Positions 31,501 to 43,129 of a DNA stretch of 64,000 bases are shown here, one piece after another. Every line of letters begins with the position of its first letter. Positions within the stretch are counted from its first letter, which is position 1. The notes beneath the pieces were generated by a model. The model did no database searches and had not been told where the DNA came from. It saw only the letters and a program-made list of their open reading frames with translations. Origin of the DNA: Motacilla alba alba (Eukaryota > Chordata > Aves > Passeriformes > Motacillidae); NCBI RefSeq assembly GCF_015832195.1, contig NC_052033.1, positions 5,518,001 to 5,582,000 of the forward strand. Reading direction: 5' to 3'. The translations under genes and the position numbers were made by a program.

Positions 31501-32506
31501 AGTGCCGGGAGTGCCAGGTGTATCAGGTGAGCCATACGTGTCAGGAGTGCCAGGTGTTCCAGGTGTGCCAGCTGTATCAGGTGTGCCAGGTGTATCAGGT
31601 GTATCAGATGTGCCAGGGGTGCCAGGTGTATCAGGTGTGCCAGGGGTGCCAGGTGTCTGAGGTGTTCCAGGTGTTCCAGGTGTGCCAGGTGTGCCGGGTT
31701 TGACAGGTATAGGAAGTGTGCCAGGTGTATGAGGGGCAGCCAGGTGTGCCAGGTGTTTGAGATGTGCCAGGTGTGCCAGCTGTATCAGGTGTGCCAGGTG
31801 TATGAGGTGTTCCAGGTGTGCCAGGTGTTCCAGGTGTGCCAGGTGTATCAGGTGTGCCAGGGGTGCCAGGTGTACCTTTACGGTCGTCCCAGATGTCACC
31901 ACGTGGGCTTTCAGCTGGGCCCTCCTGGCGTGCAGGTCCCTCCACTGCTCAGCAAGGTTCTCCATCCTCTCCGTGAAGGCCTGGCAGCACCGGAGCGACA
32001 GTGGCCCAGCTGCCACAGCCAGAGCCACTCCCCGCCTGCCCTGCCACCCTCCAAAGTCCCCCCGCCATGTCCCAGCACCCTCCCAGCCTCCTCACCTCCT
32101 CTGTCTCCTCCACGACCTTCTCCACCAGCCGCACCTCCTTCATCTTCTTCAGGACGCAGATGAACGAGTTGGTGGAGTCCTCCTCTGCCGCCTGCAGCTC
32201 CCTGCCACGCATTTCCCGAGCTCGCACGGCATCCTGGCAGGGTGTGGGCAGGGCCCCAGCCCCACCTCAGAGCCCCCCTGGCAGCAGGACCCCCCCAGCC
32301 CCCCCTGCGGGGACCCCCAGCACAGGGGGGCAGCTCCGGGGTGACGGGGCAGGGCAGGGACAGGAGCAGGTAAGGGACAGGAGCTTGGCATGACAGGGAA
32401 GGGCCGTGGAGACACGGGGGGAGGCTGGAGGAGCCCCTGACCTGAGCAGGGGCAGGAGCCTGTGCTTGTACTGCCCCCGGTAATAGCTCACGTCCTCGTG
32501 GGCCAT
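28576..32506 (-). CDS. CCDC42: CCDC42, coiled-coil protein of sperm flagellum and cilium
   Basis: Seven minus-strand exons: 32442-32506, 32096-32233, 31876-31980, 30928-31125, 29936-30157, 29288-29446 and 28576-28644, giving about 318 residues (human 316). CCDC42 is needed for sperm head-tail coupling and flagellum assembly (known). Nearly the whole protein is predicted coiled coil, with no catalytic motif. Diagnostic matches are [40 protein letters not shown], and near the end [17 protein letters not shown]. These fit CCDC42 better than its relative CFAP73. Exon 1 starts [20 protein letters not shown]. Exons 2-7 join in phase, but exon 1 (65 bases) leaves phase 2 while exon 2 opens in phase 0, so the first junction is unsettled: a missed small exon, another donor, or a one-base assembly error. 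It converges with the BMERB1-like gene. Confidence 0.9.
28830..29125. repeat. CATCCCTGCATCCCCA-type tandem array
   Basis: Short units of CATATCCCTGCACCCC or CATCCCTGCATCCCCA type fill the last CCDC42 intron. Confidence 0.9.
29597..29657. repeat. (GGAGCCA)n heptanucleotide repeat
   Basis: About eight uninterrupted copies of a 7-base unit in a CCDC42 intron. Confidence 0.97.
29811..29916. repeat. (GGGAT)n pentanucleotide repeat
   Basis: About 20 copies of GGGAT in the CCDC42 intron next to the exon ending at 29936. The same unit is expanded much further at 60529-60861. Confidence 0.97.
31448..31875. repeat. 9-bp minisatellite (GTGCCAGGT), about 45 units
   Basis: GTGCCAGGT, GTATCAGGT and GTTCCAGGT units run up to the donor of the CCDC42 exon at 31876. 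On the sense strand this reads as ACCTGGCAC-type units. Confidence 0.95.
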
Positions 32507-35500
32507 GGCTGCGGCCACCGCGCGTCCTGCTGCTGGCCGGGCAGCCCAGGGGCTGCTGTGCTCTGCACGGACCCCGAGGCTACCCCGGCGCAAGCCCTGT
32601 GGCTACTCAGTCCCAGCGACAGGCACTGCGGCTCCTCCGACCATGCTGAGAGCTCCGGTGCTGCCCCGGGCACTGTGACCCTCCAGGGGCTCCTCCCGGC
32701 ACTGTGACAGCTCCAGGGGCTCCTCTACTCATTGTGACAGCTCCAGGGGCTCCTCCACCCATTGTGACCCTCCAGGGGCTCCTGGCACTGTGACAGCTCC
32801 TGTGAACCCCCCGGCATCATGGGGACTGACCACTGTGACCAGGACCTGGACATGTGTAACATTTATAAAATAAGATCTATAGCACAAAAATATCCAAAGA
32901 GGCAGATTTGCTGACTTTGTAAAACTTTTGCTTGCTCCTTCCCGAAGCATTCCACAAAGAGGAGAAATGAGGGGGCTTTTCGGGTCTCTCCAGTTCCCCA
33001 TGATTTCAGTTCCAGCCAGGCCCAGGTGAGGATGCTGCAGCCGTGTTGGTGTTTCTCATCGAGGGTTGGTGCAGCTGCTCTGCAGGAGCTGCTCTGGCGC
33101 TGCCCGGTGCCCCCTGTGCTGGGCACCCTGCGTGCCCAGCCCCGGGCAGAGGTCCCCGTGCCCGGGGACAGGGGGCAGAGGGTCCGGGCCCTGCTGGCGC
33201 TGAAGGCGGCCCGAGCCCGGCCCGGAGCTGGCCGGGGCTCCTGCGGGAATCCCGGGCAGCTGGGGACATCTCCTGGCCGCGGGATGGAGCAGCGCTGCTG
33301 GGAGATCAGCCCGCAGCAGAGCCTTCAGCTCCTCTCGCTGGCCGCGGCAGCGCGGGCACCGCGCTCCGGCTCCGGGCAGCTTGTCTGAAAGAAAAATAGG
33401 AAAAAAAGCCTTTTTTTGTTAAAAGTGACTAAACCCCAGCTGTTTTAAATCACAACATCTCCATCGAACACCCAAGCAGAGCCTGCCTGCTGCTCCTGGA
33501 CACATTTCATTTCACAAGCCTGACTTTCCTCTTCAGCCCCTCAAAACACACACCGCACTCAGCACTTCCAGGTGATGAACCCTCCTGTCACACCCCGGGG
33601 TCTTCTCTCCACACCTCTCCTTGTTCCTGTGCAAGGTTCCTCACAGATGTGAGTGGCACCCAGGGAGTCCCCAGTGCTGGCTGCTCCCCCGCTCTGCCTT
33701 TGGAACGGAGCGAGACCCCGGGAATTCTGCCCACGGCAGCCCCTGCTCCAGCAGCCTGCTCAGACTCTGCCAAGGGGGAAAAGGGGCACGGGACGCTGCC
33801 ATTGTCCCCGACAGCCACCAAAGGAAATGCAGCTGGCCCTGCTCGAGGGGGGCACACGGACAGCCACCCTTTCCCCGGCAGCTCCAGCGGCAGCTTCCTT
33901 AGGGCTGGAGGGCAGGAGCGCTGTCCCCAGCCAGGGAGCGTCCCGCAGCAGCTGTCCCTGGGGACCGGCCCCGAGAGCACGAAGGGCCAGCCCTGCGCCC
34001 CAGAAACAGCCTCGGAGCAGCTCCCCCGGGATGAGGAACTCGGCGAGGGCTGACCGGCCGGAAAGCAGCTCCGTCCCAGGGCAGAGCTCCCAGCCCCGGC
34101 CCCGCGCAGCCAACGCGTGACCGGCGGCGCAGGAAGGGAACGAAAGGAAGGGCTGCTGGCAGCAGCGGGGCCCGGGCACCGCGGGCTGTCACATCAGCCC
34201 GGAGCAGGCCCGGAACAGCAGCACAAGCCAGGCGAGCGCCAGCGCCCGGCTCCAGCAAAGCCCAGGCGCTGATTGCTCCAATGCGGGGCAAAGCTGAGGG
34301 GCAGCTCCAGGCACATTCCAGGGGGGCTCTGCCACCTCCAGAGCCCCAGAGCTGGGCCGGGATCTGCCGGGATTGCAGGGGGACCCCGAGCTGGGAACGG
34401 CAGCTGAGCCCTGCAGAGCCTGGGGCTCCGTGCCTGACACCAGCTCCTGCCAGCACCGGCCAGGATCCTTCCAACACTCTTCCAAGATCCCTCCAAAGTC
34501 CCCCCAAATTCCTTCCAAGCTCTCCCCAGGCCCCTTCCCCACAGACCCACTCACAGCCCAGGCTCAAGCAAGAGAGCAAAGTTGGATTTCCTGGCACAAG
34601 ACCCAGGCCCTGAGGTGTCTCTGCCTGCACCCCTGAAAACCAGACCCTCAGGGACATTTGGGAAGGGGTGGGAATTCACCCTGCAGGAGGAAATGGCAGA
34701 GTCACTTTGCTGTCCATAGCTGGCTACCAGCTGAGGAACAAGGCTGGGCTGTTGTTACCCCTTTCATCCTCTCTCTTTCCCCGGAATTAACTCATTGGGT
34801 GCTTTAAACACATGGAAGGAAAAAGACGATTGTTCCAAGTCTGTGCCCAACGTGGTTTGTGTGTTATGGGCACAGCACCCGCGTGGCTCCCACCAATCCC
34901 AAAAACGTGGAGAGCACTGCGTGGAACTGACCCAGAGCAGCACAAAGGGGACCCAGCCACGAAAGGCACTGAGCACAGACCCCGCTGCTGGCTCCCACTG
35001 CAGGGGAGAGCAAACGAGATCATTTCCATTCCAGTGGAAGCTGTAAGATCAGCTCAATGGAGCAGAGTTCACAAACTGCTGGATTCTAATCTTACCCTGC
35101 AGGGTTTTTTGTTCTATTTTAGATTTTGTGCTCTATTTTTGTCTCAGCAACAAGCAAGAAGTTTGTCAGCTGTGCTAATTGCAAAATACTACCAAAATAA
35201 ATGCTGTTTACATTCTCCCTAGAAGGCCAGCACTGTACAAAGACATTTCCCTGCTTTACAGCCCTCAGGAGGCACAGGACACGCGACTGCTCAGCCGTGG
35301 GGTTCTCAACAGGCATTTCTGTTATCAAAACACCTCTCTCCTTGTTGGGGCCTTGTTTAGAGTAGAATCAAACGCTGCCAGATATTCCCCTTTACCTGTT
35401 AATGGATTAAAGGAAGCTGGAAAACACAGGGCACGGGACAAATGAATTTATGGAGAAGTCAGCCACCCGTGCAATGTTTCCATAAAACACAACCCCGGAG

Positions 35501-35904
35501 AGCTCCAGCCCCAGAAAGGCTCCAAACAGCAGCAGCCCCACGTTTCTCTGGGCTTTGGGCTCCTCGGAGGTGGCACTGATGGCAGCAGAGAACTTTGCCC
35601 TCTATAAATACAGAGAGGTTGAGCAGCAATCTTTTTATTGGTCTCCTGTTGTTGAAGTGTATCTGTGCAATTCTGATACTGCACCATCCTGAAGGCAGGA
35701 ATTTCACCTGCACCTCCAAATGCTCCAAAGCCACAGAAAATCCTGCTCAAACCCCGCTTGTCTGGGGTTTCTGAGACCTCCCTCATCCAAAACCCCAGCC
35801 CCAAACCCCGCTGAGCCCCCTCCCTGCCCGGGGCACAATCACAACAACGGTGATAACGATATTGATAACGAGAACGAGCGCATCTCCTCAGCACCTTCCC
35901 GTTC

Positions 35905-36055
35905 CCGGGGCTGATCCCGCTGTGTTCCCCCGTTCCCGGGGCTGATCCCCGCTGTGTTCCCCCGTTCCCGGGGCTGATCCCGCTCTGCTCCCCCGTTCCC
36001 GGGGCTGATCCCCGCTCTGCTCCCCCGTTCCCGGGGCTGATCCCGCTCTGCTCCC
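35905..36055. repeat. 31-bp minisatellite, about 5 copies
   Basis: Repeats of CGTTCCCGGGGCTGATCCC followed by GCTCTGCTCCCC. Confidence 0.93.
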
Positions 36056-38900
36056 GGCGATGCCCCCGGGAAGGAGCCCCCCAGGCAGCCTCAGCTCCCG
36101 GGGCTGTCCCGCAGGCCGGGCAGGGCTGGGGACACGCCGGGCAGGGCTGGGGACACGTCCCGCTCCTGCCCGGGAGCGCCCAGGGCCAGCAGTGCCGGGG
36201 GGGCTCGGAGCCCCCCGGCAGCCCCGGGGTGGGCTCTGTCCCCTGGCCCGGCTCTCCGCACAGCCGGAGATGCTCCCGCGGCCGCGGCCATCAAACATTC
36301 ATGGCCTTGGGCTGCGCTGCTCAGCCCGAGCCCCGCGGCCTCTGCATATTTCATATTTCATATTTCGCCATTAAAAACGCATGAAGCGACATTTCCCCGT
36401 CCCGAATTCACTTCCATCTCCATCTCCGGAGAGGCTGCCGGAGGTGTCAGAGCTGCGCGGAGCTGCAGAAGAGGCGGCCGCTGTCCTGGGGAAGGCAAAT
36501 GAGGATAAGGCGGCCGACAGGGCCCGGGGAAGGCAGCGGGAGGGAGCCGCTGCTGCCGGAGCCGGGCAGGGTTGGGGCTGCAGACGGGACGAGCGGCCCC
36601 TTGGCGCCGGGGGGCGCGGTGCGGGGACCCCCGGGCCCAGGAGCGGGGCTGGGGCCGGCACTGCCCCTTTGGGAGCAGCCTGTGGTGCAGAACTGCCTGT
36701 CAGGCCCCGGGGCGGATCAGGAGAAGGGGATGAGGATGAGGATAAGGATAACTCCCACCGGGAGACCCCCTCGCCCCGGCACAGCCCGGGGGCCTTTGCT
36801 GACCCTCGGCCCCACTCCCGGGGGCTCCCCGCTCGCCAGGGGCAAAGGGAGGGGTGACGGCACAGCCGAGCCGCTCCCGAGGGATTCGGCACAGCGCGGA
36901 GAAGGTGAGGGAAAGGAGAGGCTCCTCAAGCAGGGAGCCGTGCTCGGGAGGCGCCGCGGAGCCAGGGGATGCTCAGGGAGGCGCTGCCGGTACTGCCGGA
37001 CCTGGTCAGGAACAACCTGCAACTGCTCTTGTCACGGCAGAAACAATCCTATTTTAAAGGCAAATAAACATCCTTTAAAAGCTTAGGGTGCCTATAAAAG
37101 CGCCCGCTAAGCGCAGCCCGCGCTGGGAGCAGCGCTGTGGGACCGGGGCGGTGTCCCGGGAGCCTCTCCCAGCTGCTGGGGCCGCTTTTCCTCCAGCCCA
37201 GCTCCTGTGCCCGCGAGCACAGCGCTCACCCTGCAGCCCTGCAGCGCGTTCCGAGGCTGGAACCGATCGGTACCGAGCATTTCCCGGGCACAGCGGGAAT
37301 TCCCGCTGGAGCCCCTCGGCCGGGCCGCAGCAGCCGCAGCCTGAGCGGGAACGCGAAGGTTATCCCCGGGAAATGGAGGGCTCGCTTGCTGCCCGTGTTG
37401 CCGTTTGATGCTATCTCGGCCCGCGGGGTGTTCACCGCCCCCGGCCGGGCCCGGCGCGGACCTGGGGCCGGAGGGGCGATGCGGGCGCGGAGCCGCTCCA
37501 CCCCTCGCTGTGTTTACCCCAAATAAACGCGGGGGCCGCGGCCCGGCCCGCACCTTAAAAGCGGGGCAGGCGCGGGGCCAGGGGGGCCCGGCGGGGCTGG
37601 CCGAGCTGGCCCATGCTGCAGGTGGGGCTCAGCCCGCCCCGCTGCCCCGGGGCCGCGGCCGCCGCCTGCCCCATGGCCGAGCCGGCCGCGGGCGAGGAGC
37701 CGGGCACCGGGCCAGGTGAGTGCGCCGAGCGGGACCCGCCCGGGCCGGGCACCGCCGGGGAGCGCGGGGGCTGGGGGCGGCCGGGCTCCCGCCCCGAGCC
37801 CCGGCTCGTCCCGGGCCGGGCACGGCCGGAGCCGCCGCTCCTCGGTACCCGGGCGGGGCAGCGCCCTGAGAGAGGACGAGGTGAATTTGGGGCGCGAAGA
37901 GCCCCCGATCGCCCCCCGGCGCTGTCTCAGCCTGCTTTCAGAGCCAGGAGCCCCCCGGCTCTGCTGGGGTCGGGCCGTGTCCGGGACAGGAGTCGGGCCG
38001 GGCGGCTCCGGATCCAGCAGCTCCTGCCCCGAGCCGGGCTGAGCCCGAGCCGCTGCTCCCGCTGGCCTCGGGCGAGCGCCAAACTGAGCCGGAGAGCCAG
38101 AGCCGGAGCCGGAGCCAGCCCGGGACCCTCCCGATGGGCCACCGCGGGCTGTCCCCCGTGTCCCCTCGGCTCGGTGCGAATCCATCCCCGACCCCCAGCA
38201 GCGGAGCACAGGCGCGATCCGAGCATCCGAGAGTTAATGAGCGCGCTAATTGGAGGTGTCCCGGCTGATGAGTGCCCGGCAGAGCTCCCCGCGCGGGGAC
38301 AGCTGCCAGCCCCGCAGGGCTCGGCTCGGGCTGTCCCGCAGCCGCGGGGAAATGCCGCTCCCGTCTCTCTAGGCGGAGCTCAGAGCCTGCTCTTCGCAGC
38401 GCCGGGCCGGCGGCTGATGAGCCCTGCCTCGGGGCTGGGGGCTTTGGGAGGGTGAAAAGCCCCTCGCGGTGCGAGAAGCGGCCCCGACACCCCGCTGGGA
38501 CCTGGCCCCGGGCTTCTGCGGGGCGCGGAGCTGATGGGAGCGGGAGAGGGCAAAGCCCGAAACGCTTCCCTTGGCGGGGGAGAGCAAAGAAACGCGGGAC
38601 GGGGCCGTGAGACTTCCGAGCGGCCCGAGGCGGGGCGGAACGCTGCCGCTGGGGCGCCGAGAGGCGCTCGGTGAAAGCTCTTTGTCCCGCAGAGGCGCTG
38701 GGCTCATCGCCGGTCACCATCGTGGTCACGTCCGAGGCCGACACGTGGGACATCGACGACACGTCCTCGTGCCGGGGCCGCGGGCACTTCGTGGACTGGG
38801 CCAAGATGCCGGAGCCGCAGGGGCCGGCGCGGATCCCGCGGGACGTCCTGGGCAGGCCCCCGAAGGAGCTGAAGAGGCTGGCGAGGGAAGGCTGCTGGGC
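36050..38900. promoter_or_regulatory. CpG island around the TBC1D24-like promoter
   Basis: A long CpG-rich tract spans the upstream region, exon 1, intron 1 and the start of exon 2. Two AT-rich breaks lie at about 36340-36420 and 37030-37100. Confidence 0.65.
37093..37100 (+). promoter_or_regulatory. TATA box candidate (TATAAAAG)
   Basis: TATAAAAG is followed by a CpG-rich tract, about 520 bases before the first ATG of the TBC1D24-like gene. It could mark a distal start site. A second TTAAAA-type motif lies near 37555, only about 55 bases before that ATG. Confidence 0.4.
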
Positions 38901-41900
38901 CGGGAGCCACGCGGGCCGGGCCCGGCTCTACCCGCGGCTCATCCAGCGGGTCTCCTGCCGCCTCGTCACCCCCGACGCGCTCGTGTACCGGGACGTGGCC
39001 GGCCGGCTCTTCGGGAAGCCCAGCGTGAGCTCGCACCCTCTGCCCGAGTTCCTGGAGGGCTGCCCCGTGCCCACCTACTGCCTCAGCCCGCACGGGGTCA
39101 CGGCCCTGAAGAAGATCCTCATCTGCGTGGGCGCCCTGTTCCCCGACATCACGCACAGCCCCCTGCTGCCCGCGCTGGCCGCGCTGCTGCTGCACTACAG
39201 CGAGGACGAGGCGCAGTGCTTCGAGAGCCTCTCGCGCCTCATCGCCAGCAACGCTCCGCACGCCGCCTACATCGACCAGTCCTTCCTGGCCCACCAGGCC
39301 TCCTGCATGACCTTCGGGGACCTGGCCAGCAAGCACTGCCCGGCGGCTCACAAGCTCGTGGCCGGCGCCGCCGAGAACGTGCTCGAGGTCTACTCGGAGT
39401 GGCTGTCGTGGCTCTTCCCCGGGCTGCCCTTCGGCTACGCCGTGCGCGTGCTGGACGTGTTCCTGCTGGAGGGCCAGAAGGTGCTGTACCGCATCGCCCT
39501 GGCCCTGCTCAAGCAGTTCAGGCTCTCGGCGGCCCCGGCCGGGCCGCAGGGCTGCGACGTCAAGGCGGAGCTGCAGGCTTTCGTCAGGAACATCGCCGAG
39601 CACCTGACCGTGGACAAGCTCCTGGAGAGAGCCTTCGCCATCCGCCTGTTCTCCCGCAAGGAGCTCTGGCTGCTGCACATGGCCAACAGGAAGGCCTTGG
39701 TGGAGAGGGGCATCACCGTGGTGCAGAGGAGGTGAGCAGAGCTCTGCGCCCCCCAGCTCCGGGGCTGAGCTGCCAAAATGGCAGCTCCTGTGGGGAACCC
39801 CCGGGGGAGCTGCAGGAACCTCCCGCAGCTGTGGCTGTGCTGGGCCCTCGCAGCCCCTGGGGCACCCTGGCAGGGGATGGGGCAGAGTGACCCTGTCAGG
39901 GGATGTGGCACAGCCAGAGCCAGGGACCCTGTCAGGGGATGTGGCAGAGCCAGAGCCAGGGACCCTGTCAGGGACACAGCACAGCCAGAGCCAGGGACCC
40001 TGTCAGGGGATGTGGCACAGCCAGAGCCAGGGACCCTGTCAGGGACACAGCACAGCCAGAGCCAGGGACCCTGTCAGGGGATGTGGCTCAGCCAGAGCCA
40101 GGGACCCTGTCAGGGGATGTGGCACAGCCAGAGCCAGGGACCCTGTCAGGGGATGTGGCACAGCCAGAGCCAGGGACCCTGTCAGGGGATGTGGCACAGC
40201 AGAGCTGGGGGTGCTGGCAGAGAGCTCAGGGTGCACAGGGCAGGACAGAACCTGCTGCAGGGGCTCTGCCCCGAACAGCCGAGGCCCCCAGCCCGGCCTG
40301 ATGTCCCTCCCCCAGGCCGTCCTTCCACCTGGCCGTGGACATGCAGAAGTTCAGCTCCAGCACGGTCACGGCGCAGGAGATGCGCCTCGTCTGGTCCTGG
40401 ATCCCCGAGCGCTTCTCGCTCTTCCCCCCGCTGCTGCTCTTCTCCACCTCCGAGGACGGCTGCAGCCTGCAGAGGTGAGGCCTCACCTGCCCCGCGGGGC
40501 CGGGCGGCTCGGGCGCGGGGGAAACCTGGGCAGGGCTTGGTGCTGGAGAGAGGAGCAGCGCCAGTGACCTGGGCCACCTCTGGCGCTGCCGGGGACCCTC
40601 CTGGGCTCGATTCGGGGTCCCGGGTGTGGCTTAGGGCAGAGGGCAGAGGCTGGCCCAGATGGCCACCAGCACCTGGGCACCGCCCGGGGCACAGGGAGCC
40701 CTGTGGGTGTGCCAGGCAGGGCTGTCCCCGTGTGCCACACTGCCAGGCACGCTGGGAGCGGCCGGGGACAGCCGGCACACCCTGCCCGGGGCTCCAGCTG
40801 CCCCCGGGCCCAGCCCTTGTCCACCTCTGCAGGTTCTACACGTGCTGTGAAGGCTACGAACCCACGGTGCTGCTCATCAAAACCACCGAGGGGGAGGTGA
40901 GCGTGTCCCAGGCGGGGCTGGCAAGGGGACGGGCTGGGTGACCCCACGGGCCCTTCTTGGAGCACCCACGGGCCGCGCGGTCCTGTCCCGCCCCGGCTCT
41001 GTCCCAGCTCCCAGGGCAGAGCAAACCGCACCTCTGGCCACCAGGACACACCTCAGCCGGGTGCCGGGGAAACGGGAGGAGAGGGTGAGGGGGAGAGAGG
41101 CCACGAGTGAGACTGACCCGCGCCCTGAGCTCCCCGTGCTCTCTCCCGAGGTGTGTGGGGCGTTTCTCTCCTCCGACTGGGCCGAGAGGAAGAAGAGCGG
41201 AGCCACGTCGGGCTTTTTTGGGACAGGGGAGTGCTTTGTGTTCACTGTGAGTCACGGTTTGCGTCTGGCTCTGTCCCTTCGTTGCTGTCCTGCCAGGACA
41301 CCGCGTCCCCTCCCCGCCCCGGCTCCGGACCCGGAGCAGCAGCAGCGCCTTCCCCGGGGCGGCGCGGTGCCCGGGGGTCACCGGCTGTGTCCCGCTGCCC
41401 AGGTGCGCCCCGAGGCGGAGCGCTACGAGTGGGTGCTCATCAAGAAGCCGGAGCTGGCCAAGGCCGTGCCGCGCTCCCGGCAGCGCTCGCCTTCCCCCGC
41501 TCCCGAATCCGCGCTCGGCTCCTCCCGGGACAGCTCCAGCCCCAAGCACCTGGCCGTGCCCTCGGCGCAGAGGAGAGGCCGCCTGTCCCCGTTCCTGGCC
41601 ATCAGGCACTTCCTGCTGCCCTCCAAAACTGCCTCCATGTTCATGGCCGGCTCCCGGGACGGGATCGTCATCGGTAAGGGGGGATCGGTATCGGTGTGGG
41701 GGGATCGATATCGGTAAGGGGGGGATCGGTATCGGTGTGGGGGGATCGGTATCGGTGTGGGGGGATCGATATTGGTCATAGGGATTGTTACTGATAAGGG
41801 GGGATTGCTATCGATGAGGGGGGATCCCTATCAGTAAGGGGGGATCCCTATCAATAAGGGGGGATCGATATGGATAAGGGGGGATCCCTATTGGCTCCCA

Positions 41901-42254
41901 GGAGCTCCGGCTGGGGATATCGGGTTGCAGTCCGGGCAGCTCCCCTTCCCCAGCCCGGGAGCTCCTCCCGAGAGCCCCAGGGCCCCCCAGCCCAAACCCT
42001 GCCGGGGTTCGGGGTTCGCTGCCCGGGGCTGCGGCGCCCCTGCCCGGCCCTGCCCTCCCTGCGTGCGGGGGCACCGGGGCAGGGCCCAGCCTGCGCTCGC
42101 CCTGCAGGGGGAGGGGGAGGGCCAGGCGCTGTCCCTGGACGCCAGCCTGCTCCGGGGACGCACGGAGCACTGCGAGACCTTCGACAACCCCCCGCTCTGC
42201 CAGGAGAACTTCCAGGTGCAGCTCTTGGAGGTGTGGGGCTTTCAAAGCGCGTAG
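37613..42254 (+). CDS. TBC1D24-like protein (TBC + TLDc domains), paralogue of TBC1D24
   Basis: Seven exons: 37613-37715, 38693-39731, 40316-40474, 40833-40896, 41151-41246, 41403-41673 and 42108-42254. Length is about 625 residues (605 from the second ATG at 37673); TBC1D24 is about 559. TBC1D24/Skywalker binds phosphoinositides and ARF6 and governs synaptic-vesicle traffic (known). Exon 2 encodes the TBC domain with [73 protein letters not shown] and [11 protein letters not shown]. The Lys/Arg of LKRLAR and KVLYR match the cationic phosphoinositide pocket. The usual catalytic Arg/Gln pair appears absent, as in TBC1D24. Later exons give the TLDc domain: [48 protein letters not shown] and [13 protein letters not shown]. 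The last junction is off by one base. The extra N-terminus ([20 protein letters not shown]) is not in TBC1D24. Confidence 0.9.
39889..40203. repeat. 36-bp minisatellite, about 8-9 copies
   Basis: The unit CCTGTCAGGGGATGTGGCAC plus AGCCAGAGCCAGGGAC recurs with two shortened copies. It lies in the intron after the large TBC-domain exon. Confidence 0.97.
41674..41885. repeat. GGGGGGATCGGTATCGGT-type tandem array at a splice donor
   Basis: Degenerate 19-20-base units begin at the donor of the TBC1D24-like exon ending at 41673. They repeat the ATCGGTAAGG donor-like sequence several times. Confidence 0.9.
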
Positions 42255-42986
42255 GTGCCGTGGGGGACACCCCCGTGTGCCACCCGCGGGCACCGGGACC
42301 CCTCCCCGCGCTGGCCACCCCCGGCCGGGCCGTGGCACCTGGGCGGCTGCTCCGCTGCCCGTGGTCCCCTCCGCGGCCAGACCAGAGCAGAGCAGAGCAG
42401 AGCAGAGCAGAGCAGACTGGAGCAGATCGGATCAGACTGGAGCAGATCGGCCCTCGTGGTGCTGTGGAGAGGCCGAGGCACTGCCAGGACCGGGACTGTG
42501 GGTGCTGCCCTTGGGGACATTCAAGGTCCCCTCCCGCAGTTTAGACCCATCCCAGTCCACCCAGTCTGGCCCAGTTTGGGGTGCTGCAGGGGAGAACAGC
42601 CAGGCTGGAGTTTCTCCCACCTCCCTGGCCTGTGGGGCTCAGCAAACTGGGACAGCACGGCCGATTTTGTGGGAATGCTGAGGCCAGGCAAAATCCAACA
42701 CGGAGCTCCAGAGCTCAGCAGAAATGCTCTCAGATCCGCTTCCCCTGGCCCAAGCCCTGAACAGCCCCTCAGGCTGCCCGGGGGGTTCTGCAGCCCCCGT
42801 GGGTGTCCAGGACTGGCCGGGACCCACCAGCACCGGCACAGACTCTTCTTGTCCCTGGCTGGAAGTGCCGCTGGGGATGGCAAAGCCCTGCTGGGGTTTG
42901 GGGGTGCCCGAGCTCTGCCGAGCCTTTGCCATGCTGAAAGGGACCCTGAAAGGGCTCCTTTCTCCTTGCCCCTTATTCCATTGCTG

Positions 42987-42992
42987 AATAAA
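42987..42992 (+). terminator. AATAAA poly(A) signal, TBC1D24-like gene
   Basis: A perfect hexamer 733 bases after the stop codon, the first one downstream and on the coding strand. Confidence 0.75.
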
Positions 42993-43129
42993 GTTCCAAA
43001 CTCTCGGAGAATTCCAAGTCCAGCACAAAGACACGGTGGGGGAGCAGCGGGGCTGGGAGGCGGAGGGGACGTGTGATGGGGTGTGAAGAGATCTGGGACC
43101 TGCTCTCACTTCCCTGGAGAGGGTCAGCC

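Larger units (their letters stand above)
32507..37612. other. intergenic region between CCDC42 and the TBC1D24-like gene (divergent)
   Basis: This is the shared 5' flank of two divergently transcribed genes. Just upstream of CCDC42, about five copies of a roughly 30-bp GCTCCAGGGGCTCCTC repeat lie at 32672-32805. AT-richer, repeat-poor DNA lies at 34680-35460. A 31-bp array follows at 35905-36055, then CpG-rich DNA with a TATA box at 37093. No exon was recognised. Confidence 0.6.

Noticed and set aside
28576..32506. CFAP73 (CCDC42B) instead of CCDC42
   Set aside because: The EDVVENSQ and HRQLDMIQQFI segments match CCDC42 better, and PIK3R6/MFSD6L neighbours fit the CCDC42 locus.
38704..39678. 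324-codon minus-strand frame opposite the TBC domain exon
   Set aside because: Antisense shadow of a strongly conserved plus-strand exon with GC-rich third positions.
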